Notes: generated by a model not told the origin, from the letters alone. Shown: positions 45,850 to 58,745, numbered from the stretch's first letter. The stretch is DNA of 64,000 nt from Hermetia illucens (GCF_905115235.1 NC_051855.1:15366388-15430387); one strand, 5' to 3'. Translations and numbers: made by a program.

Positions 45850-48770
45850 AGGTCAAAGGGTAGTATAGGTCCCAGGGCGAAACGTGGATTGGTATCCACG
45901 ATGGAGCATAGAACCTGGGAAATGCCTGCTGAACCAACACCAACAGCTCTACTACCAAACCCTATCTCCACCTCCACGTGGTGACCACTGGAAGCTCTTT
46001 CTTAACGAAAAGCTGCAGACGGAGAAGGATGAAGGCGAATCTTCCGCGCCTAAAAACGGGACAAATTGTACCAACTGGTCCTCCAGGTTGGGGGTTGGGC
46101 AGAGCTGACAACCCTACACGAAAAACAACTTGTTACGAAGCTACAACAGGAACCTCGGACAGGACGGATTTTAAAACGACGGATCCGGCAACGACAACGA
46201 ATCAACGATTTGCGCATTTTCTCATGGAACGTGCGCTCCTTGTACAGAGATGAAGCTGATGAGCAGCTAGCCGATACCCTGTCCCAATATAGGGCTGATA
46301 TAACAGCGTTACAAGAGATGCGATGGACAGGGACCGGTTTCCTGGAGAAGAGTCACTACACCATATATTATAGCGGTCATCCAGTAAACCATGTGCTCGG
46401 AGTAGGTTTCTTAGTCAGCCAAAAAATGAAACCTGCTGTTATCGGCTTTGAAAACATAAGCGAACGGCAATGCACTCTACGCTTGCGAGGCAAGTTTAGA
46501 AATATAAACCTCATAAACGTTCACGCCCCTACAGAGGAGACTGCAGAGTCGGAGAAGGATACCTTCTACGAGGCAGTAGAACGAACTCTCGAAGCCTGTC
46601 CCAGATATGATATTAAAATCATACTTGGGGATTTTAACAGCCAAGTAGGGAAGGAGCCCGTATTCAGGCGATACGTTGGCTCACATAGCTTACACGAACA
46701 AACAAATGATAACGGACTACTGCGGATTATTCAATTAGCAGGGTCGCACGAAATGGTTGTTGGAAGTACCTGGTTTGCGCGGAAAGCGGTCCACAAATAT
46801 ACGTGGGCCTCTCCAGACGGGGCCGCTTTCAACCCAATTGACCACGTGTTGATCGAACGCCGCCACTTCTCAGCTTTGATGAATGTCAGAACATATAGGG
46901 GGGCCAATATAGACTCGGATCACTATCTCGTTGGCATGGTGCTCCGAGCTCGAATAATAATACCACCTAGAATCCCCTCTGACAATCAGGTGAGAGTGAA
47001 CACTGAAGCCATCCACAACACAACCCTCCGCGACACCTATAAGAGGGAAATGGATGCCGCAATAACCGCAGTCAACAGAGGACCTGGAGATGAAGCATCA
47101 ACAAATGATCTTCACAATCACCTGAAGAACGTTATCATGGATACGGCCACAAACATACTTGGCCCCAGCCGCAAAAGGAGTCGGAATGGCTGGTTTGACG
47201 ATGAATGTAAGCTAGCAACGGAACGGAAGAATGCCGCATACGGAGTAATGTTGTATTCTCAAAGAACGCGGGCACGCGCAGAGACTTATCACGAACTCCG
47301 TCGAGCGGAGAAGCGACTTCATAGACGGAAAAAGGAAGCCTGGGAGAACCAGCAAGTCTGTGAACTAGAAAAGTACAGGGAGCAACCGCACCAGGCGCGG
47401 AAGTTTTACCAACAAGTCAGCAGGATGAAGCCTTATACACCTTGATGCTCATCCTGCCGAGACTCTTTGCCTGGGAAATCTTTATTATAGAGGTATCACG
47501 TTGCTGAGTACCATCTATAAGATATTCGCCACTATCCTGCTACGCCGGATAGCTCCATACGCCCAGAACATCATTGGCCCATACCAAAGAGGCTTCACTC
47601 CAGGCAAATCAGCAACAGATCAGATTTTCTCTCTGCGGCAAGCGATGGAAAAACTGTTGGAATATGGACAACAGTTGCACCATCTGTTCATCGACTTTAA
47701 AGCCGCCTATGATAGCATAGCCAGGGTAAAACTATACATGGCCATGAGAGAATTTGGTATCCCGACGAAATTAATAAGACTGACTAGGCTGACCCTGACC
47801 AATGTTCGAGGCCAGATAAAAGCAGCAGGATCACTCTCAAGACCATTCGACATCAACCGCGGTCTACGACAAGGGGATGCGCTATCATGCGTCCTCTTTA
47901 ACCTGGCCTATGCTGACGATATCGACATCATGGGAAGACCGACCCGAGACGTACAAACTGCCGTCATCCAGATCGAGCAGGCGGCGCGAGATCTTGGGCT
48001 GCACATCAATGAAGGCTAGACAAAATATATGGTGGCAACGTCAGCACCGAAGACGAATCAACCAACAACATCAAACCGCACTGGTCAAACACAAACACGA
48101 AGAAGAATAAGGATAGGAGAATACAACTTTGAGACCGTTGACAATTTCTCCTATCTAGGGTCGAAAATCACAACCGATAACAGCTACGATGATGAAATCC
48201 GCGCACGGTTGTTGTCAGCCAACAGAGCCTATTTCAGCTTACAAAGACTGTTCCGCTCGAAACGTCTCCCCATAGGGTCAAAGCTCTTACTGTACAAGAC
48301 TATGATCTTGCCAGTTCTCATGTATTCCTCGGAAGCTTGGGTTCTTTGCAAGAAAAATTGCGAATTCTTGGCTGCGTTCGAGAGAAGAATCCTCCGAAGA
48401 ATTTTTGGCCCCCTACATGATGATGGACGATTCCGTAGCCTACACAATGACGAAATCTCTGAGCGATACCATGACCGTCCGGTTGTGGATAAAATCCGGC
48501 TCAATAGGTTACGGTGGGCGGGTCACTTAATCCGTATGGATGAGGATGATCCAGCCCAGAAAGTCTATAAGGGCAATATCTATGGTAGAAAAAGAAGACG
48601 AGGCAGACCCTGCCTAAGATGGAGCGATGGCGTGGACCAGGACGCCAGACAGCTTTTAGGGATATCGAATTGGAGGAACTCGGCGCCAAACCGGGATGTC
48701 TGGAGTTCCTTATTAAGACAGGCCTAGACCGGATACCGGTTGTTGCGCCGTTGATGATGTTGTGACAATG
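45850..48770 (+). mobile_element. RTE-like LINE family A, most complete copy (endonuclease, RT, 3' tail)
   Basis: 46,066-47,445 encodes the AP endonuclease: IFSWNVRSLYRDEAD, QEMRWTGTGF, IILGDFNSQVGKEP, DHVLIERRHF and SDHYLVG. The RT follows at 47,501-48,019: GPYQRGFTPGKSATDQIFS, HLFIDFKAAYDS, LRQGDALSCVLFN and AYADDIDIMG. A single stop (TAG, 48,017-48,019) separates this from the in-frame C-terminal domain at 48,029-48,727, which contains RLRWAGHLIRM and GRPCLRW. The copy has lost the stretch between the EN linker and the RT N-terminus (junction ~47,440-47,470, with a frame shift). It has also lost about 30 codons between LFNL and AYADD. The 3' end is a GATGATG-type repeat instead of poly-A, which fits RTE-clade elements. 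It cannot encode its own full machinery. Confidence 0.88.
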
Positions 48771-49500
48771 AAGCATCAACAAATGATCATTGATACTTTA
48801 TATAAGATTGGGGAAAGTCAACACCCCAAAATTCCATGATTATGATTACAATGATTACGATTTCATGATTGCATGATTGCAATCATAATAGTCGCCCATG
48901 TAATCACAAAATCACTCTCATTTCTGATTATAATCGTAACCACAATCATGATTATGATTTTGCCCCATTCCGGGTAGATACGACTGTTTAAAAGTGCTTC
49001 ATAGAACTGTTTACTTTCTTTTGACGCTGACTGTATATTTTTTACTAAGGTGACCGACTCGATTGCCATCTAGCAGAAATATGACAATTTGTTTGCGCCA
49101 CAGTGAATATTACGTTTCTAGCTTTCGTTTTTTTTATTCGATCTGATTTCTACAAGGGACCACACATTCATCGTTTTTTCTTTTCAAATTTAGGGAGAAG
49201 GTCCTATCGGAAGCAGTCCTATTGGGAAAGTCACTTCTTCCGGTACTGCAGCGCCAAGTGGGCGACGAGCGGGCAAATTTTGTACAAGAAAGCAGACACT
49301 AGCTGTCAATTGAAGTTTGAAAATGAAGTTGTAATTCGTAATTCGTTAAAGATAAAGGAGTAAGTTGCTGCGGGCATATGTAGGCTAGTTTAAATATTGT
49401 AAAGGAGTTATTTACTGGCTGCAAACTTAATTTTGATATATTAATTCGGCTTACAGTAGCGCCAACGGCACATTCCGAACTCTTATCCCGACCAGGCAGC
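48771..49500. other. Spacer with cryptic ATGATT-rich imperfect inverted repeat
   Basis: 48,833-48,960 is rich in ATGATT and AATCAT words and forms a loose imperfect inverted repeat. The rest is unassigned. No gene recognised. Confidence 0.4.
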
Positions 49501-50580
49501 CATCGGCCTGTACACTCACTGACAAAAGTTCAGTATTCAGCAGCTTTCGTGTTCGTGTGATTTTCGTCCGTGGTTTCTTTATACTACATGTTTTCAATAG
49601 CCGTCATTTTTGAGTGGTGTGTGCAAAATCGTCTCCCGTTATTATCGGTTTGTTTGCGACGGCGAAAAAGCGTGTAAGAAAGTTAAAAAATCAACTACTC
49701 GCTATACCCAACGAATCGCTGTGCTTGTAAAGTAAAAAGGACCGTGTCCGTGCGCGTAGTTCGTCGAAGCAAGTGTTGCGAGCGAAAAGAAAAAAAATCG
49801 CCTTGGGTTCCTTCTGTGTGTGCGGTTTGTGTCGTCGTTCTCGTCCGTCTCGCGCGGCCAAAAGAAAACCAGAACGTCGAGAGTGAAAAAAAGAAGTCGA
49901 ACGGACCCCCATTGTGAGTTCGTTGTGCTAATTCCCTGTACCTTGGTTAGACCACGGTAGCGTGTCGAAAAACATTTATCGTGTCCGGGCAGGTGGCACA
50001 TAGTGGGTCGTGGAACATTTCATGCGTGGACAGGATCGGGTGACGGTCTTTTAAAGGGTTTTATAGTGTCCGAACGCAGGCACTCCACCCTGCTCGTCTG
50101 CCTGTTCCAATCAGAATAGGGACACCCGACGGCAAGACAACGAGGCTGCGAGCCCTCGATCCCATTCTTTAGATTGAACCCGCCGTGGTCCTGGTTAGGA
50201 AGGGAACCGTGCGGCGGACTTGTAACCAGTTTTTTGAGCGCAAGGAAGACTCCAGTGGGGTTGCTGTTTACTCGGTGAAAGGGCGTTTTGAGAAGCGTAG
50301 CTGGCAGTCTAGGTCGGTTGGATCAGGAGCAGCGAGGCCGGCCAGCTTGCCACTCGTTTGCGGACAAGGTAGAGCCAATGAAAAGGATTGTTTTCGTACT
50401 TCCTCTTTCTTCCAGGCACTCCAGCTATGCTGTGCGTTGCGTTCTTGTTGTAAGCGAAGAACTGCAGCCGCGAGTCGCTTGGTGGTTACTTTGATTCCAT
50501 TCATCCGGATTCGTCTCAGATCCTGCACTTCTGAGGTTTATTGTCTTCCGTCAGGTCTGAACTGGATACCATAGTTGCCA
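49501..50580 (+). promoter_or_regulatory. Putative Gyf promoter and non-coding 5' exon zone
   Basis: The sequence changes from AT-rich debris to GC-richer, CpG-containing, transposon-free sequence. There is an initiator-like TTCAGT near 49,530, then a purine-rich leader with GTGTGCG-type words common in fly 5' UTRs. A possible donor, GTGAGT, lies at ~49,915. A good acceptor waits at 53,177. Exact transcription start and donor are not determinable by eye. Confidence 0.35.
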
Positions 50581-51458
50581 TATTGATTTACATGACATGT
50601 CCGGGAAGGTTAGCGGGTGGCGGGCTACATTTCGGGTTGTCAAATCGCCCGTCGGTGGAATGAAGATCAGCCGGGGGACCAACTCCTAGGTTTCTTCTTG
50701 CTTTTGGCGGATCGTGGACCGGAAATTTCAATAAATCTCCGAAGAACGTACTTATGACGGTGACAAGCTGTCTCTCTGGCTCGTCCTGTCGCGCAAGAAG
50801 AAAATTGAGATGGGATGAGTAGAAGTTTACACTAACGCTTGGAAGTTGAATGCCACCATTAAATGAATCTTTGGATTATCTGCACGGTTATTACATTGTT
50901 TTGAAAGCGAGGCATGAGCAGAATCGTTAGCATAAATCGAGGAAGGCATATGGTGGCCAATTACTGGGTTTTAGTGACGTTTCGAGTCCATTGCGGGCCC
51001 ATTGTAACACCGTTTGGATCACAAGTTGACGGTCCCACTGTAGAGTGCATGGGAATCGTGTGTGAGTAGTAGTAGGGCTGCGTTCCGTTTCATTGTGAGC
51101 TGGAGTGGAATGGCAAATGTCATCGCACGTTAAAAGTGTTTTTCGCGAATTCAAAGAAGAGGACTGCTATGAGCTTATCACTTGCAGAGCGTTAAGTGTG
51201 ATGACAGTGAATCTGAAGCACAATCAGATTTGGGATGCTCATTCTCCGCCAATAAGAAACAAATTCTCTGACATTAAAACCACTTCTAAGATTTCTTCTT
51301 ATTCTTATTTAATTTCTCTCCACTGACAGGAGAACTGTCATCAGCGACCTATCAACAGACTTGAGGTCCGTGTACGTCAAATGGAACGGCCCTGGAGGTA
51401 TAGCGAGCGCTTAATATAACGCGCCTTGGTTTTACGCAATTTCTCCCACTATTTCGAA

Positions 51459-52046
51459 TCAAATGTCAAAACATGCGCATGCCAAGTGGTGATCGTGCGT
51501 GAATCCATTCCGCGAAAAAAAAATATCCCAGAGGGTAACCGTGAGAAATCTTAAGATTCGTGTTCGGCCGAAGGAATCTATCAGAGTAAACTGAGAGTGG
51601 TGAGGTAAGACACTGTTACATCGATCCCCTAACTTAATAAGCTCCGAATTTTGCAATTCAACGTCATCGAGACGGCGGTTGACAAGTCTGGTGCATTTTC
51701 TGACGTTTGACAGGCAACGTGGTAGTGGTACGTAAGCTTTATATAAATAGGATGTGGTCCCTCTTTGATCTTCTTTTTCGCTGCATTGAAAGGATTCCAG
51801 TTGATACTGTGGCGAACCACATGAGATAAATTTCCGTGGATAGTGCTTCAAGGTGACGGTTTCGGAAGCAGCATTGCATCGTGTGAAATTGAAAACATTA
51901 GTTGTGTGCGAGAAAAACGTAACAGAGACGGAAATATTGCTATCGTCACAGTGGTAACCGGGGTGGGGGCCCATTCTCGTAGGGTAATCCACGGGTAGTA
52001 GCTGGACTTTGACAGGAGGCTTTGGAATTTTGCCTTAAATTGGGAG
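51459..52046 (-). pseudogene. Unassigned 195-codon open segment, Cys-containing
   Basis: The minus strand is open from 52,046 to 51,459 inside the presumed first intron of Gyf. The first Met is at 51,992, giving 177 residues with about ten cysteines, e.g. HCDDSNISVSVTF, FNFTRCNAASETV, RKFISCGSPQYQLESF and LPRCLSNVRKCTRLVN. Potential N-glycosylation sites (NFT, NIS) would suit a secreted or extracellular domain. No signal peptide or family is recognised. It could be a lone exon, a gene relic or chance. Confidence 0.3.
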
Positions 52047-52554
52047 TCTATCTGTGGCAGGATCCGTTCTCTATTGGGCGTTATTTGCCTTGTTGAAGTG
52101 CAAGGCTCCGTAGACAGCTAATCCCTGGGTGGGGGATATGCTAGTCGTCTCGCTTTTTGGTTCTCGCTTCGATATGGTATCTGCACTCGACCAGATGTAG
52201 TATTCGAGGGGAATTCACTCTGTATCCTGAGCCATGTCAATCGGAAGCTATTTTATATTGAAATATTAGTTTCCAATCAAAGGGAACCCAGGAGATTATG
52301 CTAGCCTCAGCGCCAGTAATAGCAAAAGAGCCACACGTCCTTGATGTCTTCTTCTTGCTGTCCTCGACTTCATTCTCGTACTACATTCAAAATCGCCGGA
52401 AATGGCATTGGATAGGTCACGCAGTAGGAGAGTGCCAATGCCCCAATGCTTAATGGGGTCCGCTCTCCCAGGATAACTAGTAGATGTGGCGCTCTTCAGC
52501 CATGTAGCACGAAAAAAACCCAAATTTGGTGGCGTTATGACCCTCACAGGGGTT

Positions 52555-53060
52555 TCTTTTTCTTCAGCCTTTGTCCCGTTTACAAGCGGGGTCGGCTCGT
52601 CATGATCGGTCTCGCCACTTGGCTCTATCGAATATCTGATCTGGGTGCAATCTCGAGGCTTTTAAATCCCCATCCAGCGTATCAAGCCACCGTTGTTTCG
52701 GGCTGCCTTTTGGTCGTTTACCATCGACTTCGATGTTGAGACAAATCTTGGCAAGTGAATTCTCGTTAGCACGAATTGCGTGACCATCGAAGACTCCTCT
52801 CTCGCAACTTTGCCACGATCGGTGCAACCCCATAACGACCGCGGATATCCTCATTTAGGTTTTGATCAAAACGTCTCACGCCACTAGTCCAACGTAACAA
52901 CTTCGTCTTCATTACCGCAAGACGCCGTTCATTGTCCTTTATAGTTGGCCAAGATTCAGAAGCATAGAGAGCGACAGGACGGACAACATTGCTGGATTTA
53001 CGAAAACTATATACGTGTCCTCCTACTGAAGTGGAGGTTGTTAGTATCGACAATCCAGGA
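52555..53060 (-). mobile_element. Family B RTE-like LINE 3' fragment
   Basis: On the minus strand: NVVRPVALYASESWP, DNERRLAVMKTKLLRWTSGV, RYGVAPIVAKLRERSLRW and KICLNIEVDGKRPKGSPKQR, then WLDTL and the 3' UTR ending near 52,555. Same family as 24,190-25,790. It is 5'-truncated and lies in the Gyf 5' intron, antisense to the gene. Confidence 0.85.
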
Positions 53061-53177
53061 TTATTTAAGAAAACTTTAGAAGTATTATAGGCGGGACGAA
53101 ATCCTTGTTACAAACTTTACTTCAATCCCAAAAGTTACCATTCATCAATTTCAAATCAAACTCCTGTTCCTTTCCAG

Positions 53178-53310
53178 CCAGTTACATCAACCGTTCACAA
53201 TTGAACAAATCCAACCAACAATAAACCAATAAAAAAAAAAGTATTGAAATTCTTTGCAATAAAAAGTTTATAAACCCGAGCAAAAAAAAAAAAAACTAAA
53301 GACTTCAACT
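53178..53310 (+). other. Gyf 5' UTR part of first coding exon
   Basis: A strong acceptor (CTCCTGTTCCTTTCCAG) ends at 53,177. An A-rich leader of 133 bp without ATG runs to the start codon. It implies at least one upstream non-coding exon. Confidence 0.65.
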
Positions 53311-56300
53311 ATGACTGATTCAATGAAATTCGGACCCGAATGGCTACGTAATATGTCAAGTGATAATTCCGGTGGTAGTGGCACAGGCTCAACATTAAGT
53401 TCAGGCAATAGTGGAGGTCCTGGTAGCGGTAATAACAGTAACAATTCAACAAATATATCAACATCAGGCAGTAATACCACAACGTTTGGTGGTACAAATC
53501 TTGCATCGCTTGCGCCACGCTTTCAACAAGCCGAATTTCGTTATGGTCGCGAAGAGATGCTATCATTATGTCAAAAAGATATGAAGTTACCGGAGATATT
53601 GCCCAGTTTTAAAAAGTTATTTGTTGAAAAGGAACAACTACCATTGGCTCTGTCGCCCAGTACAGAAGATGAGAATATGTTTTCCTTCACAGTGAGTACA
53701 CATTCTCCAGTGTTTTCCTCCGAAAGCTTATAAATTGAAACTCACCCCCTGATTTAGCCCCGCTCATCATGGTCGCTACGAAGTCCTGTTAGTTTAGCAC
53801 CGCCAACGCGTATGGGACGTGGTGGATCAGTGGATCGGGGGCGTGGACGACCACGTATATCTGGATCTCTGGGCTTTTCTATACGACCGCCGTGCGATGA
53901 GATTGGTCTACGAATCGGTGGACGGGTAAGATAAATAATTCGTTCAATTGCCACATTTCCATTGCCATTAGTACGCAATAAAATTGATCCTCTGTAATTT
54001 CGTAAAGGGTGTAGATCGTGTATGGCCCGAAAGAAACGGAGGAAATGATATAGGCAGTGTACCAGGCGATTGGAACGGTTCTCCATCGTCCAGTCCACGG
54101 AAAGAGTACAATACACACGGTCGAAGCTCAACAATGGAGAACTGGCGAAGAAATCGGATTGATGATGATACTGGTGAGGGCTGGCGGTCATCAACAAACA
54201 ATTCTGGTACTGGCTCGTCGTACAGGTGGTGTAAGTTCTCACACTACATGCGCCTGAAAAGAACATTGTCATCTGATAAAACACTATTCTACCAAATTTT
54301 CAGCACGTTCAACTAGCTGGCGAGATGAGGACTCCACCAATCCGTTCGTTAGTAGCGGCGGAGGTAGTTCTGGCGGTGGTGGTGGCATGGCACCAGTAAC
54401 TCGCTCATTTAGTAGTTCAGCAAGTGTAGGTCATAGTTCTGCTGGCGGTGGAGTTCTAGAGAGGATGAACAGCCTCACTTCGAACGGCGGCGGTTACAAA
54501 CCACCGTCTCAAACAAATAATTCACATGATCCCTCCAGTTCGAATAGTAGTAGTGGAGTTGGAGGTGCTGCAGTATCCCGATCCGATGGAAATAACGCCA
54601 GCAATGGAAGCAGTAACACCGTTGGGTCGCAAGCAACAAGGGGAAATGCAATATGGGACCAAGAAGACATACCTGAATGGGCCATGGAAAACACCGCCGA
54701 GGGAGGCGGCAGTTTTGATGCGACTGGCGCCTTTCATGTACCGAACGATGACGAAGATGAGGGCGGCGGAAATTCTAATGATCGTCATCAGATCTATAAA
54801 TCAGCCGTGGAACCTTCTCCTCCATCGGAAACAAGTCGGACTCAAGCTGCACCATTAAATGGGCAAAAAGCATCCTCATTAGCATCGAAAAATGCATCGG
54901 AATCAAAATCGGAAACTGAAAGGCGAATATCTGAATCACGAACCATTGAAACTGAGGAACCAGTGAGTTCCAACCCGTTTGCGGCACTTATAAAAAAGAA
55001 TAGCAATCCCAAAACATCAGATTCGTCTATCAATCAAAAGCCGTCTCAAATAGAAACTACCGATATGTCTAATCCAGCGATTCCGATGGCATCCACACAA
55101 AACCAGCCCGATCAAATCCAACAGCAGCAGCTTCAGGATCATCAACAAACTGCATCCTCAATAGCAAATAGCAATGCCGCGCAAGCTATGTCGGCAATCT
55201 TTAAATCTATCACCGACCAATCGACTAACAAAAACACTAGCGCCGAACTAGCTGACAGAATGCAAGAAGTAGCTGATGATATGGTGGAGAAACTAATCAT
55301 GGATGACGAGATGACGTCTACAGCTTCACCGGGCGAAACTACATCCACCGCCGCTCAAGTTCCTCTAATGAAATCCACAGTGACTTCAAGCTCACCAACT
55401 GGACCTGTTGGACTTCAGCGCCCCATTCAGGTTCATGGTCATCCAATGATGGTACCACAGCCGCAACCGACACCCAGCAATGAGCTCTGGTATTATCGCG
55501 ACCCGCAAAATAAAATCCAAGGACCATTTACGGGGGCCGAAATGGCCGAATGGTATCGTTCGGATTATTTCGATGAAAGCCTATATGTACGACGTGTGTG
55601 TGATTCTCGTTTCGCTACCTTAGGTGAGCTCGTTAAGATGTGTGGTAACTCAATGCCATTCCTATCTTCGCATTTAATACCTCCACTGCAAATTGCACCT
55701 GTTATGCCGCTAGGCAATCAGCCGGCCAACGTGGTTCCTCCTGGTCCACCATCTGTAAATGTTAATCAAACAAAGCCTATAAATCTTGTCAATCCGATGT
55801 TGAATACAAGCGATATGGCCGCATCATTAAATCTGCATTTGCAGTATCTTCAAAAGGAGTACCTGATACGGCAGCACAGTCTGATCCTTAGCAAATTATC
55901 AACTTCGGAGCAGTTTGCTCTGATGAGTCCGGAACGGCAACAGCAAATCATCCAGCAACAGATGACGCAAGTCTCTCTCCCAGATAATATTGTAAGCCTG
56001 CCAGCGTTTATAAATTCCTACTACGGGGGTGCGAACCCATCAACATTTCCAATGCAACAGATGATGCCTGGTAGTAGCAATAATGGCAGCGCTCCCCCGA
56101 AGACTGATTTGAGCCAGGTTAAAATGCCTGGAGGGCACAATCCCTTCGCAGCTGCCAGTGGAGCTCGTGCTGATTTCTCACTCATTCCACAGCTCCACAA
56201 TTTAATGCAAGGGGCGAATACGGCACAACCACCAATGGCTCCGACACCACAACACCAAAATTCTGTGAATGCAGATGATCCAATTAAGGCACTATTAAGA

Positions 56301-58745
56301 CAACTTCAGGCACCGAAAGGAGCGATGCCTTTGAACGTGGGAAGTGTATTTTCGCAAAATGTGATTCCGGGTCTACAGCAAATGCCATGGCCGACAAGTA
56401 GTGGCAATAATTCCGCAGGTCCTGTGAGCATGTGGGACTTCGATCCAGTGGCAGCCAATGTTCATGCAGGTATTAAGCCGGAAATGAAAACCGAACAGCA
56501 AATTCTTGAGGAGCAGCGGCAGCAGCAGCAACAACAACAGCAGCCACCGCCTTTGCTACCAGAAAAACAACAAAACGACGGCAAGAAATTCAGTGTAGAT
56601 GCACCATCTATACCGAACAAAACCGCACTACAACCGCCTTCACAGCAAAAAGCAGTGTCGCAAACTCAGCAAAGGGAGCAGTCTCAGCCTCCCTCCCAAC
56701 CCCAGCAGTCTCAGCCACCACCTCAACAGCAACAACAGCGTGCATCTAAGAAATCGGAAGACAAGCCCAAATCGGTCACATCATCTGACGACACATCAAA
56801 AACGAATAATAAATCTGACGAAACGTTGAAAAAATCGAATAAAAGCAACAAATCGGAGAAGAAGGACTCATCGAAATCGCAGAAGCAACAAAACGAAGAG
56901 GATCGCAAACGTGAAGCAGCCGAAGAACGTAAGAAGCAGAAGGAGGAGAAGAAAAAACAACAAATGGAAGAGGAACGCAAACGGCAACAGCAACTACAGG
57001 AAGAAGAAAAACGCCGCCAAATGCTCGAAGAGAAGAAGCGACAGGAAGAAATCGATCGACATCGTCGCGCCAAAATGCTTGAGAATGCCCCACAAAAGCT
57101 ACAGAAGTCTGCCAATAACGCAACCGATTCACTATCATCCACTCGATCGTCAGTTGCCCCCTGGTCTAATTCTGGATTGCCAGGCATTGCAACTCCTGCT
57201 GCTAGTCTAGCGGAAATCCAAAAGGCCGAACGGGAACGTCGCTACGAAGAACGCTTAGAACTTATGAATCAACGAAAAATCCAACAAATGGAAATGCTCT
57301 CCAAGGTGGAAACACCGCTAACATGGAATGCACCCTCTATCAGTGTTAAATCTCTTGCCGAAATCCAAGCGGAAGAGCACAAACAACAACTTGCTTTCGA
57401 ACAAGCTGTGGCAGCGGCTGAACAACGAAGAAAAAAGGACGATCATCTAACTAGTTCACAGTCGTCATCATCATTTTATGGTGGCCAGACCGGTACGATT
57501 TCCAATGTACCAAGTGGTAGTGGTGTTTCTGCTCAGAGCTCTACATCAGTCGGCTCAATTTGGTCTTCGTGGAATGGCAAACCAGCGTGGTCGACCACTA
57601 GTAGTGCCGGTTTCTGGGAGGAACCAGCAAAAATACCCACTAGTATGACTGGCAGTGGTTCATCGTCGTTAGTAAATGCTTCTGGAGGTGCATCTAAACA
57701 AAACAGTTCCAACTCACTCGCTCCTAGTGGGAATAGCACTGGTGGCGGTAATCGCATACTTAGTAAAAGTCAGACTTTTTCCAATATTCAAACGTCTGCT
57801 AAAAATAATCAACAAAGTGCTGCCAGTAATTTGCATTCCGCCACTAGTGGGGACAGTAGGAGTTCAAGTAATGTTACGCAAGGATCCGGTGTTAAATCGG
57901 GTGCTGGTAAAGTTGTAGCGAATAAGGCCGGCGGTAGCGGTAAAGGTGGATCGGCATCAAATGTTTCATCGGGTACTGGACAGAATAGTGCTGGTGGCGG
58001 TGGAAATAATAAGAAGGACGACGCCCGAAATGAGTTCACTAGTTGGTGTATTAAGGCATTGTCCTCGATGAAAAGCACCGTTGATGGTGAGTTTTGAATT
58101 TGTGTTAATTTGCTTTTGGTTCGGAATGATGGTGGTTAATATTCTTCGATTTCAGTTCCAACTTTCATACAATTCTTGCAAGATATCGAGTCTCCATATG
58201 AAGTGAAGGATTATATTCGAATATATTTAGGTGATTGTTAGATCCTTGTTTAGATATTTGGGAATTGTTTTTAATTGTGATGATTTCAAATTTTACAGGG
58301 GAAACAAAGGAATGTACTGAGTTTGCTAAGCAATTTTTAGAGCGTCGTAGTAAATATAAAAATCAACAACGTGCACAAAATGCTCATATCGATGATATGT
58401 GCTCACCAGCGCCAGCAATTAATCCGTCATCAAATGATTTTCAGGAAGTTAAGGTTTGTATTATTCACGGGATATCAGGGGGAGAGGGGTTCGATTTTGT
58501 CAATGGCTCTGTTTTGGACCATCCGAGAAAATTAAACTCAAGGCTCACAGGGAATTTACCCCTTCTAGACGGGTTTGATTAGTCCAGTTTCCTTTCATTT
58601 TGTTTCTTTTTTTCCCCAGGGTAAAGGCAAGAAGGTGAAAAAGAACAAAATGACAAAGTTGGACGCTCGAATCTTAGGCTTCTCCGTAACGGCCGCCCAA
58701 GATCGAATCAATGTTGGCGATCGGGACTATGGTGATGCTGCATAG
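53311..58745 (+). CDS. Gyf: GIGYF/Gyf translational repressor cofactor
   Basis: Seven coding exons: 53311-53691, 53758-53925, 54008-54230, 54304-58086, 58156-58230, 58299-58453 and 58620-58745. All have GT-AG borders with consistent phases (0, 0, 1, 1, 1, 0). They give 1,636 residues, close to fly Gyf. Residues 76-84, FRYGREEML, are the 4EHP-binding motif (YXYX4L type, first Tyr replaced by Phe). The GYF domain lies at about 650-708 ([20 protein letters not shown], with the WYRSDYF segment). It binds proline-rich PPG-phi ligands. Gln-rich stretches and a Lys/Glu-rich coiled coil occupy about 1075-1310. The C-terminus carries the conserved [19 protein letters not shown] block and ends GDAA. 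GIGYF proteins join 4EHP and the CCR4-NOT and DDX6 machinery to repress mRNAs in the cytoplasm; flies also link Gyf to autophagy control. The start is the first ATG after the 5' UTR acceptor. Confidence 0.95.

Noticed and set aside
48833-48960. ATGATT-rich imperfect palindrome as a structured RNA or replication origin
   Set aside because: Pairing is patchy and the signal is explained by a simple-sequence bias. Nothing else supports a function.
56723-57187. 154-residue minus-strand open frame rich in Ser, Cys and Phe
   Set aside because: It is the antisense of the Lys/Glu/Gln-rich coiled coil of Gyf. GAA/GAG codons read backwards as Ser and Phe codons.
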